64,000 nucleotides of DNA. It comes from Serratia inhibens. GTDB taxonomy: Bacteria; Pseudomonadota; Gammaproteobacteria; Enterobacterales; Enterobacteriaceae. A program made the translations under genes and the position numbers. Below the pieces are notes generated by a model, which saw only the letters and a program-made list of their open reading frames with translations, was not told the origin of the DNA and did not search any database. This document shows positions 26,849 through 38,063 of this stretch, piece by piece. The stretch lies in assembly GCF_003591175.1 (NCBI RefSeq), contig NZ_QYYG01000001.1, positions 868,001 through 932,000 of the forward strand, in the 5' to 3' direction. How positions within the stretch are numbered: position 1 is the stretch's first letter; every line of letters begins with the position of its first letter.

Positions 26849-27715
26849 TTATTTCTCAACCACCTGATCTTTTGGTTCATAGCTAAAGACCGCATCTGTC
26901 GATTGTTGCACGCTGACGCCTTTAGGGAGCTCAATTTTAACGATAGGTAAAAATTTACCTGTTGTATTTTTGTAGCTACGCTGATCCTGCTGCGCATACA
27001 CTAGTCCCCCGCCATTCAGGTAAAACAGTGCTTCAATGGGTATGCCCTTCGGATTATTTTCATCCCAAGGTTTAACCATAATTTCGTTATAATTTAATCC
27101 ATTTCCAAGATACGGCATCGCGAGCAATGTCTGATAAAACGCATCAGCCGGTTTTTTTGCCGTAGGTCTGACATCAAATGCACATACCCCCCAGGCTGAC
27201 CTTCTGGCAATCGCTTTATTTAACTGATGAGCGGTAAATACGCCAAAGTCCTGACATGACTGCCCTTTCTCAGGAGAAGGAGGCGAACCACAGTAGTTTC
27301 CCTGCCTCCCCCACGTATTTGCATCGAGGGCATAAGAGCATAATACCGAAACCTGTTCGTTCTCTGCCGGCGTCATTTTACCCGGAAAAAGAATAAACCC
27401 ATTGGCACTGGCAATTGTAGTGTTGAATTTAGCATCCTTACGCAAGTAAGAGAATGACACTCCATTGTTTTTTATTGATGATGGATTGAGCCTCCAGAAA
27501 TCAACTCCGGGTCTCGTCCCTCTCATTAACACGCCGGAGCAAAGAAATGCTGGGGATTGCTCATCTCCACAGTCTTTGGCTATGTTATTGTATTGTGCAG
27601 TCAGTATATCAGCGATATCATCTTTTACCTCCGAACTGATTTCTGATTCTGCAGCAAATACATTTACCGAAAAAAACACCATTCCAATAAGTGAAATAAC
27701 GGCAGTTCGTTTCAT
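26849..27715 (-). CDS. Halovibrin (HvnA)-like secreted protein
   Basis: A 288-residue exported protein: signal peptide ending NVFAA (residue 22), then six cysteines (C49, C59 and four between about 120 and 190), pointing to disulfides outside the cytoplasm. NNGVSFSYLR (about 83-92), SAWGVCAFDVRP and the C-terminal KFLPIVKIELP resemble the halovibrin family, recalled from memory; V. fischeri HvnA and HvnB are secreted NAD+ glycohydrolases. Catalytic residues cannot be assigned by eye. Divergent from the LuxR-type gene with a 205-base gap, so it is a candidate target. AT-rich codons. Confidence 0.55.
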   Translation of the reverse strand: MKRTAVISLIGMVFFSVNVFAAESEISSEVKDDIADILTAQYNNIAKDCGDEQSPAFLCSGVLMRGTRPGVDFWRLNPSSIKNNGVSFSYLRKDAKFNTTIASANGFILFPGKMTPAENEQVSVLCSYALDANTWGRQGNYCGSPPSPEKGQSCQDFGVFTAHQLNKAIARRSAWGVCAFDVRPTAKKPADAFYQTLLAMPYLGNGLNYNEIMVKPWDENNPKGIPIEALFYLNGGGLVYAQQDQRSYKNTTGKFLPIVKIELPKGVSVQQSTDAVFSYEPKDQVVEK

Positions 27716-27920
27716 AAGTCCTCTCTTAAAATTAAATTCGCATTGAATTTCACCATCATATGTAATTACGATGAGTGTGATTTCGTCTGAACTTCAATAT
27801 GAATTTTTTCACCGAAATTATCATGTCGCAACTGTCAAAAGAGATAGTTGTCAGTCTCTGGCTGTACACTAGTCTTGTAAACAATAAAATCCCACCGATT
27901 AAATAAATGGAATGGTAACC
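27716..27920. promoter_or_regulatory. Divergent promoter region, halovibrin-like/LuxR solo
   Basis: About 205 bases shared by the two outward-reading genes. No canonical lux box (CTG-N10-CAG palindrome) was found by eye. The imperfect palindromic run GGCTGTACACTAGTCTTG near 27860 is the only candidate noted. Confidence 0.35.
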
Positions 27921-28625
27921 ATGGCTTCAGTTGACTTATATGATTTTTACTCAGACTTTACCGTGGATAGTTTTGATGATATCCACAGACTTCTTCACTC
28001 GATGAAATCAGCTATAGAGGTTGAATGGTATTATCTTGTTTATTCAGATACTAAAAATGAAATAAAAAACCCGATTATTATTACAAATTATGATGAGTCT
28101 TTTTTAAAAGAACAAAGTGAAAAACAGTGCATAAGTCAGAATCCCATCGTGGAATATTGCTTGCACAACATTATCCCCCTAGTGTGGAGTGGGAACACGA
28201 TGGAGACAAAATCAACTTTTTTTCATGATCTTAAAAGATATGGAATTCACCATGGTGTATCTTTCCCCCTGCATGGTATCAACAATGAATTTGGGAGCCT
28301 GATGCTGTCATTTCATTGCCATGAGAGTGACTGCATTAATAAAATAAATAAATATATCGATAGATCGGTTGCGTTACGGGATGCAATCGTACATTACTTT
28401 CACATACTAAAATGCAAACGTAATACCATTACGTTAAGCAACAGAGAAAAAGAAATTTGCTCCTGGTATCTGATGGGTAAAACAACCTGGGAAATCTCAA
28501 AAATAATCAACTGTTCAGAATCAAATGTTAATTTCCACTTTAAAAAAGTGCGTCAAAAATTCAACACAAACTCAAGAAGCGCCGCAATTATTAAAGCCAT
28601 ACAGACTGGTCAACTCACATTATAA
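27921..28625 (+). CDS. LuxR-type quorum-sensing regulator without luxI (LuxR solo)
   Basis: A 234-residue protein with an N-terminal autoinducer-binding domain and a C-terminal LuxR helix-turn-helix (LSNREKEICSWYLMGKTTWE, with the conserved E, L and G). Aligned without gaps to TraR from TNY (residues about 53-55) to W85, the ligand residues W57, Y61 and D70 are F, Q and N, whereas P71, W85 and G113 are kept. No luxI gene occurs in the window. ATG 27921 has GGAATGG upstream; an in-frame ATG at 27912 is an alternative. AT-rich codons suggest transfer. Confidence 0.85.
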   Translation: MASVDLYDFYSDFTVDSFDDIHRLLHSMKSAIEVEWYYLVYSDTKNEIKNPIIITNYDESFLKEQSEKQCISQNPIVEYCLHNIIPLVWSGNTMETKSTFFHDLKRYGIHHGVSFPLHGINNEFGSLMLSFHCHESDCINKINKYIDRSVALRDAIVHYFHILKCKRNTITLSNREKEICSWYLMGKTTWEISKIINCSESNVNFHFKKVRQKFNTNSRSAAIIKAIQTGQLTL

Positions 28626-28728
28626 ATGCTGTACTTCTGATGGTTCCGGTGTAAGCATCCCTGCAAAACGAACCGTTCACTTTTAGAGATATTCCGACAT
28701 ACTGAATATGTCTTTTGAAGAGATCACC

Positions 28729-28788
28729 ATGCGAAAAGCCCGATTCACTGAGCACCAGATCATTGCCGTTCTGAAGACCGTGAAGTAA
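28729..28788 (+). mobile_element. N-terminal scrap of an IS3-family OrfA
   Basis: The frame MRKARFTEHQIIAVLKTVK followed by a stop matches the start of IS3-family OrfA proteins (usually MRKARFTEHQIIAVLK followed by a longer helix-turn-helix). Only about 19 codons remain. No terminal inverted repeats or orfB are present, so it is an inactive trace of past insertion. Confidence 0.65.
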
Positions 28789-29037
28789 CTGTCTGATATG
28801 GTGACCGGTGTCGTTTTCCCCCATATGAACGTATCGAGGACAGCAGCTTTGAATTCATTGATTGACGATATATCCCCCAAGGACATTATTCCAGAATTCA
28901 CGTGATAGGATTAATTCACTTGCGAGACTACCACCCGAAAAATGGTCAACCGTAGGACAGGCAGTGATTAAATGGGATTTGTCTGTTCAGGGCGCAGATT
29001 TACTGGATAGGTGTAGTTAAGTACCAAAACTGCCGAG

Positions 29038-29071
29038 TTTTGATAACTTATTTTGATAACGTTTTGATAAC
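29038..29071. repeat. Three direct copies of TTTTGATAAC
   Basis: TTTTGATAAC occurs at 29038-29047, 29051-29060 and 29062-29071, downstream of the icd stop. The first copy sits in a 13-mer (CGAGTTTTGATAA, 29034-29046) repeated at 26348-26360. These may be arm-type integrase sites or a regulator site of a lost element. Confidence 0.5.
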
Positions 29072-29093
29072 CGTTGCAGTTTGAATAATAAAA

Positions 29094-29117
29094 AACGGGA
29101 GCCCCAAGGCTCCCGTT
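29094..29117 (-). terminator. icd terminator
   Basis: A 10-bp stem (AACGGGAGCC with GGCTCCCGTT) with CCAA loop. On the minus strand it is followed by a T run. It ends the icd transcript, 24 bases after the icd stop. Confidence 0.85.
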
Positions 29118-29140
29118 CTTATTCAAACGCTAAATCACAC

Positions 29141-30394
29141 TTACATATGTTTAACGATAGCGTCGCCAAACTCTGAACATTTCAGCAGTTTAGCGCCTTC
29201 CATCAGGCGTTCGAAGTCATAGGTCACGGTTTTGGCAGCGATAGCGCCTTCCATGCCTTTAACGATCAGGTCAGCCGCTTCGAACCAGCCCATGTGACGC
29301 AGCATCATTTCTGCGGACAGGATGATGGAACCTGGGTTCACTTTGTCCTGGCCGGCATACTTAGGTGCGGTGCCGTGGGTCGCTTCGAACAGCGCGCAAT
29401 CGGAACCGATGTTGGCGCCCGGTGCGATACCGATACCGCCAACCTGTGCGGCCAGGGCGTCGGAGATGTAGTCACCGTTCAGGTTCATACAGGCGATCAC
29501 GTCGTATTCCGCCGGGCGCAGCAGGATTTGCTGCAGGAAGGCGTCGGCGATCACGTCTTTAACCACGATCTCTTTACCGGTGTTCGGGTTCTTGATTTTC
29601 AGCCACGGGCCGCCGTCGATCAGTTCGCCGCCGAACTCTTCGCGCGCCAGTTCGTAGCCCCAATCCTTGAAGGCACCTTCGGTGAACTTCATGATGTTGC
29701 CTTTGTGAACCAGGGTCACAGAGTCACGGTCGTTGGTGATTGCGTATTCGATCGCCGCACGTACCAGACGCTTGGTCCCTGCTTCGGAACATGGCTTGAC
29801 GCCGATACCGCATTGTTCCGGGAAGCGGATTTTCTTCACGCCCATTTCGTCGCGCAGGAACTTGATCACTTTGTCTGCTTCGGCAGAACCGGCTTTCCAT
29901 TCGATACCCGCGTAGATGTCTTCGGCGTTTTCGCGGAAGATCACCATGTCGGTCAGCTCTGGCTGTTTAACCGGGCTAGGGGTGCCCTGGTAGTAACGCA
30001 CCGGACGCAGACACACGTACAGGTCCAGTTGCTGGCGCAGAGCCACGTTCAGGGAGCGAATACCGCCACCGACCGGGGTAGTCAGCGGGCCTTTGATGGC
30101 AACGCGGTAGTCACGGATCAGATCCAGGGTTTCTTCCGGCAGCCACACGTCTTTCCCGTAAACGTGAGTGGATTTTTCACCGGTGTAGATTTCCATCCAG
30201 GAGATTTTACGTTCGCCGTGGTAGGCCTTTTTCACAGCCGCATCAACCACGTGAATCATAGCAGGGGTAACGTCAACGCCAATGCCGTCGCCTTCGATGA
30301 ACGGGATGATCGGGTTATTCGGAACAACCAGTTTACCCTGGGCATCGACCGTAATCTGTTTACCTTCTGCCGGAACAACTACTTTGCTTTCCAT
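29141..30394 (-). CDS. icd: NADP-dependent isocitrate dehydrogenase
   Basis: A 417-residue TCA-cycle enzyme that converts isocitrate to 2-oxoglutarate with NADP+. The ATG at 30394 has AAGGAGAGG upstream; the open frame begins seven codons earlier. [13 protein letters not shown] contains the serine (S113 in E. coli) phosphorylated by AceK. The C-terminus ([16 protein letters not shown]) is complete, so the gene stayed intact or was restored when the element near it integrated. It is divergent from rluE. Confidence 0.98.
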   Translation of the reverse strand: MESKVVVPAEGKQITVDAQGKLVVPNNPIIPFIEGDGIGVDVTPAMIHVVDAAVKKAYHGERKISWMEIYTGEKSTHVYGKDVWLPEETLDLIRDYRVAIKGPLTTPVGGGIRSLNVALRQQLDLYVCLRPVRYYQGTPSPVKQPELTDMVIFRENAEDIYAGIEWKAGSAEADKVIKFLRDEMGVKKIRFPEQCGIGVKPCSEAGTKRLVRAAIEYAITNDRDSVTLVHKGNIMKFTEGAFKDWGYELAREEFGGELIDGGPWLKIKNPNTGKEIVVKDVIADAFLQQILLRPAEYDVIACMNLNGDYISDALAAQVGGIGIAPGANIGSDCALFEATHGTAPKYAGQDKVNPGSIILSAEMMLRHMGWFEAADLIVKGMEGAIAAKTVTYDFERLMEGAKLLKCSEFGDAIVKHM

Positions 30395-30526
30395 CAACCT
30401 CTCCTTCAAGCGCAATTTTTGTTAATGCTTTGTAAGATGCGTGTAGATACTACTCGAATATTCAGTCCGCGCCAATCCGAAACGGATTCGGTTATAATGC
30501 GCCTATCATCCGTAATCTCAACTGTT

Positions 30527-31153
30527 ATGAAAAAATTCCCTGTTAAAAATCACAACGTTAAACGATTCAGCCGACCGAATGCCGCCAAACCCGCTGTAGC
30601 ACAGGGTCCGCGCCGCGTGGTGTTATTCAATAAGCCCTTCGATGTGCTCCCCCAATTTACCGATGAGGCCGGCCGCGCCACGCTGAAAGAATACATTCCT
30701 TTTCCCGATGTATACGCCGCCGGGCGGCTGGATCGCGACAGCGAAGGATTATTGGTGCTGACCAATGACGGCAAGCTGCAAGCGCAGCTCACCCAGCCGG
30801 GCAAACGCACCGGTAAAGTGTATTACGTCCAGGTGGAAGGCGCGCCGCAGGAAGCCGATCTGGCGCCGCTGCGCAGCGGCGTGACGCTCAAAGACGGCCC
30901 CACTCTGCCGGCCGGCGTGGAGTTGGTCAGCGAGCCGGAATGGCTGTGGCCGCGCAACCCGCCGATCCGCGAACGCAAGGCGATCCCCACCGCCTGGCTG
31001 AAAATCACCCTGTTCGAGGGCCGAAATCGCCAGGTGCGTCGCATGACCGCGCATATCGGGTTCCCTACCCTGCGCCTGATTCGCTACAGTATGGGCGAGC
31101 TTTCCCTGGGTGCATTACAACCTGGCGAATGGAAAACCCTTGATTCGCTGTAG
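30527..31153 (+). CDS. rluE: 23S rRNA pseudouridine(2457) synthase
   Basis: A 208-residue pseudouridine synthase of the RsuA/RluE family. The catalytic aspartate is in [18 protein letters not shown] (RLDxxSxG), with the conserved KVYYVQVEG and GRNRQVRRM blocks. RluE modifies U2457 of 23S rRNA. ATG 30527 is chosen because an in-frame ATG at 30497 overlaps a TATAAT-like -10 element. The frame continues upstream over the icd antisense and is ignored. Divergent from icd, as in E. coli. Confidence 0.92.
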   Translation: MKKFPVKNHNVKRFSRPNAAKPAVAQGPRRVVLFNKPFDVLPQFTDEAGRATLKEYIPFPDVYAAGRLDRDSEGLLVLTNDGKLQAQLTQPGKRTGKVYYVQVEGAPQEADLAPLRSGVTLKDGPTLPAGVELVSEPEWLWPRNPPIRERKAIPTAWLKITLFEGRNRQVRRMTAHIGFPTLRLIRYSMGELSLGALQPGEWKTLDSL

Positions 31154-31214
31154 TCAACTGCGGGAAAAACCAAGGGTATGCCAGCACATCAACCAGCCGC
31201 TGTAAGGGGCCGTT

Positions 31215-31661
31215 ATGTTTAAACCGCACGTCACCGTTGCCTGCGTGGTTCACGCCGCCGGGAAGTTTCTGATCGTCGAAGAGACCATCAACAATAAAGC
31301 GTTATGGAATCAGCCGGCCGGCCACCTGGAGGCCGATGAAACCCTGGTGCAAGCCGCCGAACGCGAACTGTGGGAAGAAACCGGCATCCGCGCCACGCCG
31401 CAGTCGTTCCTCAAGCTGCACCAGTGGATCGCCCCGGACAACACGCCGTTTTTGCGCTTTTGTTTTGTCATTGAGCTGGAGCATCCCCTGCCCACCGAGC
31501 CGCAAGACAGCGATATCGACCGCTGCCTGTGGCTGAGCGCCGAAGAGATTTTACAGGCACCCAACCTGCGTTCCGCGCTGGTTGCGGAAAGCCTCCGCTG
31601 TTACCAGCAGCCGGAGCGCTATCCGCTCTCCTTGGTCAGCAGCTATGATTGGCCGTTCTGA
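31215..31661 (+). CDS. nudJ: Nudix phosphatase NudJ
   Basis: A 148-residue Nudix hydrolase (HMP-PP/nucleoside triphosphatase). The Nudix box is [20 protein letters not shown] (G-x5-E-x7-REUxEExGU), at about residues 36-55. It starts ATG 31215. It is 61 bases after rluE and precedes mnmA, the conserved order. Confidence 0.95.
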   Translation: MFKPHVTVACVVHAAGKFLIVEETINNKALWNQPAGHLEADETLVQAAERELWEETGIRATPQSFLKLHQWIAPDNTPFLRFCFVIELEHPLPTEPQDSDIDRCLWLSAEEILQAPNLRSALVAESLRCYQQPERYPLSLVSSYDWPF

Positions 31662-31755
31662 GATGAATAAGTGCCGTGCGCCGGCGCGGCCAACGTGGTA
31701 AAATCCTGCGCTTGTTTTTTATCGCACGGTTCGTGTTCAAGTTCGTGAGACTCCC

Positions 31756-32859
31756 ATGTCAGATAACAGCCAGAAAAAAGTAATCGTCGGTATGTCCGGC
31801 GGCGTCGACTCTTCCGTTACTGCCTATTTGTTACAGCAGCAGGGCTATCAGGTCGCTGGGCTGTTTATGAAGAACTGGGAAGAGGACGACGACGAAGAAT
31901 ATTGCTCCGCAGCGACCGATTTGGCCGACGCGCAGGCAGTATGCGACAAACTCGGCATCGAGTTGCATACGGTGAACTTCGCGGCAGAGTACTGGGACAA
32001 CGTTTTTGAGCTGTTCCTCGAAGAGTACAAGGCCGGCCGCACGCCGAACCCGGACATCCTGTGCAATAAAGAAATCAAATTCAAAGCCTTCCTGGAGTTC
32101 GCCGCAGAAGATCTGGGGGCTGACTTTATCGCCACCGGGCACTACGTGCGCCGCCAGGACGTGGACGGCAAAAGCCGCCTGCTGCGCGGCGTCGACGGCA
32201 ACAAAGACCAAAGCTACTTCCTGTACACCCTGAGCCACGAGCAGGTCGCGCAAAGCCTGTTCCCGGTCGGTGAACTGGAAAAGCCGGAGGTGCGCCGCAT
32301 CGCCGAGCAACTGGAGCTGGTTACCGCCAAGAAAAAAGACTCTACCGGCATCTGTTTTATCGGCGAGCGCAAATTCCGTGATTTCCTCGGCCGCTACCTG
32401 CCGGCGCAGCCAGGCCCTATCGTCAGCGTCGATGGCCAGACCGTCGGCGAGCATCAGGGGCTGATGTATCACACCCTCGGCCAGCGCAAAGGGCTGGGCA
32501 TCGGCGGCATGAAGGACAGCAGCGAAGATCCGTGGTACGTGGTCGACAAAGACGTCGCCAACAACGTGCTGGTGGTCGCTCAGGGGCATGATCACCCGCG
32601 CCTGATGTCCACTGGCCTGATCGCGCAACAGTTGCATTGGGTCGATCGCCTGCCGCTGAGCGGGCCATTGCGCTGTACGGTGAAAACCCGTTACCGCCAG
32701 CAAGATATCCCTTGCACCGTTACGCCGCTGGATGACCAGCGCATCGAAGTGCGTTTCGACGAGCCGGTCGCCGCCGTCACCCCAGGCCAGTCAGCCGTGT
32801 TTTATCAGGACGAAATCTGCCTCGGCGGCGGCATTATCGAACAGCGTTTACAGGAGTAA
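31756..32859 (+). CDS. mnmA: tRNA 2-thiouridylase
   Basis: A 367-residue enzyme that puts the 2-thio group on U34 of tRNA-Lys, -Glu and -Gln with sulfur from the TusE relay. The ATP loop [10 protein letters not shown] is at residues 13-22, and the catalytic cysteines are in [12 protein letters not shown] (about C103) and [12 protein letters not shown] (about C200). Length is normal. Two bases separate its stop from the GTG of hflD. Confidence 0.97.
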   Translation: MSDNSQKKVIVGMSGGVDSSVTAYLLQQQGYQVAGLFMKNWEEDDDEEYCSAATDLADAQAVCDKLGIELHTVNFAAEYWDNVFELFLEEYKAGRTPNPDILCNKEIKFKAFLEFAAEDLGADFIATGHYVRRQDVDGKSRLLRGVDGNKDQSYFLYTLSHEQVAQSLFPVGELEKPEVRRIAEQLELVTAKKKDSTGICFIGERKFRDFLGRYLPAQPGPIVSVDGQTVGEHQGLMYHTLGQRKGLGIGGMKDSSEDPWYVVDKDVANNVLVVAQGHDHPRLMSTGLIAQQLHWVDRLPLSGPLRCTVKTRYRQQDIPCTVTPLDDQRIEVRFDEPVAAVTPGQSAVFYQDEICLGGGIIEQRLQE

Positions 32860-32861
32860 CC

Positions 32862-34881
<2,020 letters not shown>

Positions 34882-34901
34882 CCTGTCCGGTCAGAAAACA
34901 G

Positions 34902-34932
34902 AAAGGCGGCCAACTGGCCGCCTTTCGTATTT
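34902..34932 (+). terminator. purB terminator
   Basis: AAAGGCGGCC pairs with GGCCGCCTTT around AACT (34902-34925), followed by CGTATTTT. It also separates purB from the convergent acetyltransferase gene. Confidence 0.85.
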
Positions 34933-34939
34933 TAGAACC

Positions 34940-35641
34940 TCAACGCATAAATGCCTGCAATCGCTGCTTCTGCTGCCCCTGCGCATTGAAGTTGTCGGGG
35001 CTCAACCACTGCTCGAAGGCGGCTTTAATGGCCGGCCAGCGATCCGAGGTGATGGCGAACCAATCGGTATCGCGGCTGCGGCCCTTGGTGATCACCGCAT
35101 ACCTGAACCGGCCCTCGTAATTGAACCCGAACCTTGCCGCCGCCTGTCTGGACGGCGCGTTGTGGCTGTCGCACTTCCATTCACAGCGGCGATAACCCAA
35201 ATCATCGAACAGGTGCCGCAGCATCAGATAAACGGCCTCCGTTGCGCTGGAACGTTGTTTCATCGCCGGCGACCAGCTGACGTGGCCAATCTCCAGCACG
35301 CCGTTGCCTTCATCGATGCGCATATAAGCTACGGTGCCGACCGGTGCCTGGCTGGCGCTATCGAACACCGTCATATTCACCAACGCGGGGTTAGCCTGAA
35401 GCTGGGTCAGATGTTGCAACATCGCCGCCGCGCTGTCCGGCCGCTCGCTGGGTAAATAGGTCCAGTCGCGGCCATCTGGGGCCAGTTGGAATGCGCTGAA
35501 CAGGGCGGCATGATCCCGCTGCGGATCAAGCGCTTTCAGAAAACAAAAACGCCCGTCAAGCGGCTCTCCGGCAGGCCGTTGCGGCACCCGCCAATCGGTT
35601 AATGGCTCGCCCACCGGCTGCCCGAATTGATTGAACGCCAT
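34940..35641 (-). CDS. GNAT acetyltransferase (RimJ/RimL-like)
   Basis: A 233-residue acetyltransferase of the RimJ/RimL-like class. ISWSPAMKQRSSATEAVYLM-type core (here VSWSPAMKQRSSATEAVYLM) marks the acetyl-CoA site and NAPSRQAAARFGFNYEGRFR is the typical late motif. ATG 35641 fits the family better than the codon four residues upstream. It is close behind, and probably co-transcribed with, another GNAT. Substrate unknown. Confidence 0.82.
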   Translation of the reverse strand: MAFNQFGQPVGEPLTDWRVPQRPAGEPLDGRFCFLKALDPQRDHAALFSAFQLAPDGRDWTYLPSERPDSAAAMLQHLTQLQANPALVNMTVFDSASQAPVGTVAYMRIDEGNGVLEIGHVSWSPAMKQRSSATEAVYLMLRHLFDDLGYRRCEWKCDSHNAPSRQAAARFGFNYEGRFRYAVITKGRSRDTDWFAITSDRWPAIKAAFEQWLSPDNFNAQGQQKQRLQAFMR

Positions 35642-35662
35642 ACAGCCCCTCACAGTCGGTAA

Positions 35663-36115
35663 TTAACGGGTATAGATGATAAACGAACTTCTTTTGCCTA
35701 TTTTGTCGTACAGCGAACGTGCCGGGGCGTTATATTCCTGCGTCATCCAGTAAACCCGATCGCTGCCCTTTTCATTGGCAAGCTGATAAGCCTGCTTAAA
35801 TAACTTTTCGGACACCTTCTTGCCACGCGCCACCGGGGAAACATAGAGATCTTCAATATAGCAATAGCCGGCGGAGCTCCAGGTTGAAGGGTGGAAAATC
35901 AGGTTCATCAACCCCAGAAGATTGCCGTTTGCGTCTTCCGCCACCAGCCCATAGACCTGCTGATCCGAGCATAAGCGCTCAAAAGTGTGCTCAGTGACCT
36001 GCGCGGCAATTTCCGCACGATAAAAATGAAGATATCCCTGCCACAGATCCAACCACTGCGATTTATCGCCGTTTTGTATTTTGCGTACCACAACGTCATT
36101 GCTTACTGGGTGCAT
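35663..36115 (-). CDS. GNAT acetyltransferase
   Basis: A 150-residue GNAT protein. The CoA motif is in YIEDLYVSPVARGKKVSEKL and the C-terminus NAPARSLYDKIGKRSSF is typical of spermine/diamine acetyltransferase-like proteins. It reads towards the next GNAT with 21 bases between the stop and start. Substrate not assigned. Confidence 0.82.
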   Translation of the reverse strand: MHPVSNDVVVRKIQNGDKSQWLDLWQGYLHFYRAEIAAQVTEHTFERLCSDQQVYGLVAEDANGNLLGLMNLIFHPSTWSSAGYCYIEDLYVSPVARGKKVSEKLFKQAYQLANEKGSDRVYWMTQEYNAPARSLYDKIGKRSSFIIYTR

Positions 36116-36250
36116 AGTGCCTCTCTGGTTTTAAGATATTATTTCCACAAGAGAAATAACCTAATGCCAACAGGGTACACCGGCCATTGCGGGCTGAATA
36201 CAGACCAATTAATAACAGTGAGCAGACCAATTTTGACGACATAAACGCCT

Positions 36251-37753
36251 TTAATCGGCCTGCGGCAGCGCGCTGAAAACAGAGGATAATTTTTTGATGA
36301 ACTTGACGATTTCATCCGGTGTGTAGGCCGAGAAGCCAAACACCAGCGCCCCTTCCCGAGGTTGGCCGGTGTAAAAATCCGCCAACCCATAGACCTTCAT
36401 TCCCTGCGCGGCGGCGGCCTGAATCAAGCGCCGCTCGGTAGCCGCATCCGCCAGCGGGCATACCAATTGCAACCCGCCCTGCGGCAGCGGCGGCCGGGTC
36501 CAGGCAGCAAGATACTGATGGACCGCCGCATGCAGAATATCGAGCCTGGCCTTATACAGCTTGCGCATATTCCTTAAGTGTTCGGCATAAAAATCGCCAT
36601 TTAAAAAGCGGAACAGGGTCATTTGCGGCAACGCAGAGGTATAACCATCCTGGAATTGTTTGGCGGCCACCATAGGCTTGATCAACTGTGGCGGAACGAT
36701 GATAAAACCAATGCGCAGCCCCGGAAACAGGGTTTTGCTGAAGGTGCCGATATACAGCGTGCGTTGATATTTATCCAACCCCTGTAACGAGGCCCTGGTC
36801 AGCCCGTCATAATTGAATTCGGAATCGTAATCATCTTCAATAATCCAGGCCTTGTGCTGCTGCGCCCATTCCAGCAATTTTAATCTTCTGTCGATGCTGA
36901 GCGAATGCCCCAGCGGATAATGATGAGATGGCGTGACATACACGCCCCGCCCGATGTGGCGCGCGTCGATTAATGCATCAATATCCATTCCGTCATGATC
37001 GACCGCGACAGGCTGGGCGATGATCCCCGCAGACTGCACCAGCTTTTTAGCCCCCTGATAACCCGGCTCTTCAACAAATACCCTGTCGCCAGGATTGAAC
37101 AACACCTGGGTACACAGCGACAGCGCCTGTTGGGAACTGGTCAGCACGATAACCTGCTCCACACTGGCCTTAACGCCCCTTTCACGCCGCAGATACTCAA
37201 TGATCTCGCCCCTCAGCTCCACCAATCCCTGGGGATCGGCATAGCCCAACAGACGTTCGCCGTACTGCCGAACCGCCAGCCTTTCCAGTTGCAGCCAGTT
37301 ATCTATCGGGAACAGCCGCAGGTCAGGCAGTGACGGCGTAAGTGAACTGGCGCGGCTGGTATGCGGCACATGGGCGGCCACCAGCAACGAGCGGCCATGC
37401 GCGCTCAGTTCCCGCTCCGCCAGCAGTGCACTTTCGGCATCGCCCGCCGCCAACAGCTCGCGGCCAATCAGGGTGCTTCGCTGATAACTGACAAAGCTGC
37501 CGCGCCCTACCGCGCGGGCAATGTAGCCTTCGGCTTCCAGTTGGGCATAGGTCAGCTCTACGGTAGCGCGTGAAATCCCCAACCGGGCAGCCAGCACCCG
37601 GCTGGGGGGAAGTTTCGCCAGATATTGCAGCTCCCCCGCCGTCACCTGCTGTTTGATAGTCAGATGCAACGCCGCTTTGCGCGTCATGCCCTGTTGCAAA
37701 TGCCGGACAAAGGTAGCCTGTAGGCTGTCTGGGGAGGTGGGGCTGTGTTTCAT
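36251..37753 (-). CDS. MocR-type PLP-dependent transcriptional regulator
   Basis: A 500-residue fusion of a GntR-type winged helix (residues about 15-85, with LGISRATVELTYAQLEAEGYI) and a class I aminotransferase domain. In the latter, IIEDDYDSEFNYDG and the PLP-lysine motif TFSKTLFPGLRIGF are intact. PdxR and GabR are of this type and control vitamin B6 or GABA genes. Divergent from the gluconate-type dehydrogenase operon, 310 bases away, so it may regulate that operon. Confidence 0.88.
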   Translation of the reverse strand: MKHSPTSPDSLQATFVRHLQQGMTRKAALHLTIKQQVTAGELQYLAKLPPSRVLAARLGISRATVELTYAQLEAEGYIARAVGRGSFVSYQRSTLIGRELLAAGDAESALLAERELSAHGRSLLVAAHVPHTSRASSLTPSLPDLRLFPIDNWLQLERLAVRQYGERLLGYADPQGLVELRGEIIEYLRRERGVKASVEQVIVLTSSQQALSLCTQVLFNPGDRVFVEEPGYQGAKKLVQSAGIIAQPVAVDHDGMDIDALIDARHIGRGVYVTPSHHYPLGHSLSIDRRLKLLEWAQQHKAWIIEDDYDSEFNYDGLTRASLQGLDKYQRTLYIGTFSKTLFPGLRIGFIIVPPQLIKPMVAAKQFQDGYTSALPQMTLFRFLNGDFYAEHLRNMRKLYKARLDILHAAVHQYLAAWTRPPLPQGGLQLVCPLADAATERRLIQAAAAQGMKVYGLADFYTGQPREGALVFGFSAYTPDEIVKFIKKLSSVFSALPQAD

Positions 37754-38063
37754 GGTGCTCCGGTCTGAGGGAGGGGGGTGTTTTACGGCCCCACTTTACC
37801 TTATTTCAGCCCCTTCGCGGGCATACCAGGAAAATGTTCGGAATCAAACCCACTGTAAATAAAATGTTTTGAAACAGATCATTTATTGTTCCATTTACCG
37901 CGCAAGCCCTACACTTAAACAACCATACAATTAGCAAGCTAATTATATGGTTGATCTAATTTCCATAACCCGACCTTGCCCGTTTACTGCTGCCGGATAG
38001 CGGCGGTGCAGGCTCGTCTTGCCTGCGCGGGCATTTACTGTGAAACATGTTCAAGGTGGAATT
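37754..38063. promoter_or_regulatory. Divergent MocR/dehydrogenase promoter region
   Basis: 310 bases between the MocR-type gene and the dehydrogenase operon. It contains likely promoters for both. Short inverted and direct A/T repeats occur around 37920-37950 (for example AAGCTAATTATATGG). No known operator could be assigned. Confidence 0.45.

Larger units (their letters stand above)
28626..29093. other. Gap with IS remnant and direct repeats
   Basis: No intact gene. It contains the IS3-family scrap at 28729-28788, the three TTTTGATAAC copies at 29038-29071 and the icd terminator just beyond. The remaining sequence is a mosaic with short frames (for example a 40-codon one ending near 28905) that I do not consider real. 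Confidence 0.4.

Noticed and set aside
27840-27925. A lux box for the LuxR solo
   Set aside because: No CTG-N10-CAG palindrome was found; the imperfect run near 27860 is too weak to name as an operator.
28729-28788. Active insertion sequence of the IS3 family
   Set aside because: Only about 19 codons of OrfA remain; no inverted repeats, no orfB, so it is not mobile.
29294-31153. A 619-codon open frame running antisense through icd into rluE
   Set aside because: Only the part from 30527 fits a known family (RluE). The upstream portion is the antisense of icd and has the composition typical of a shadow in GC-rich codons.
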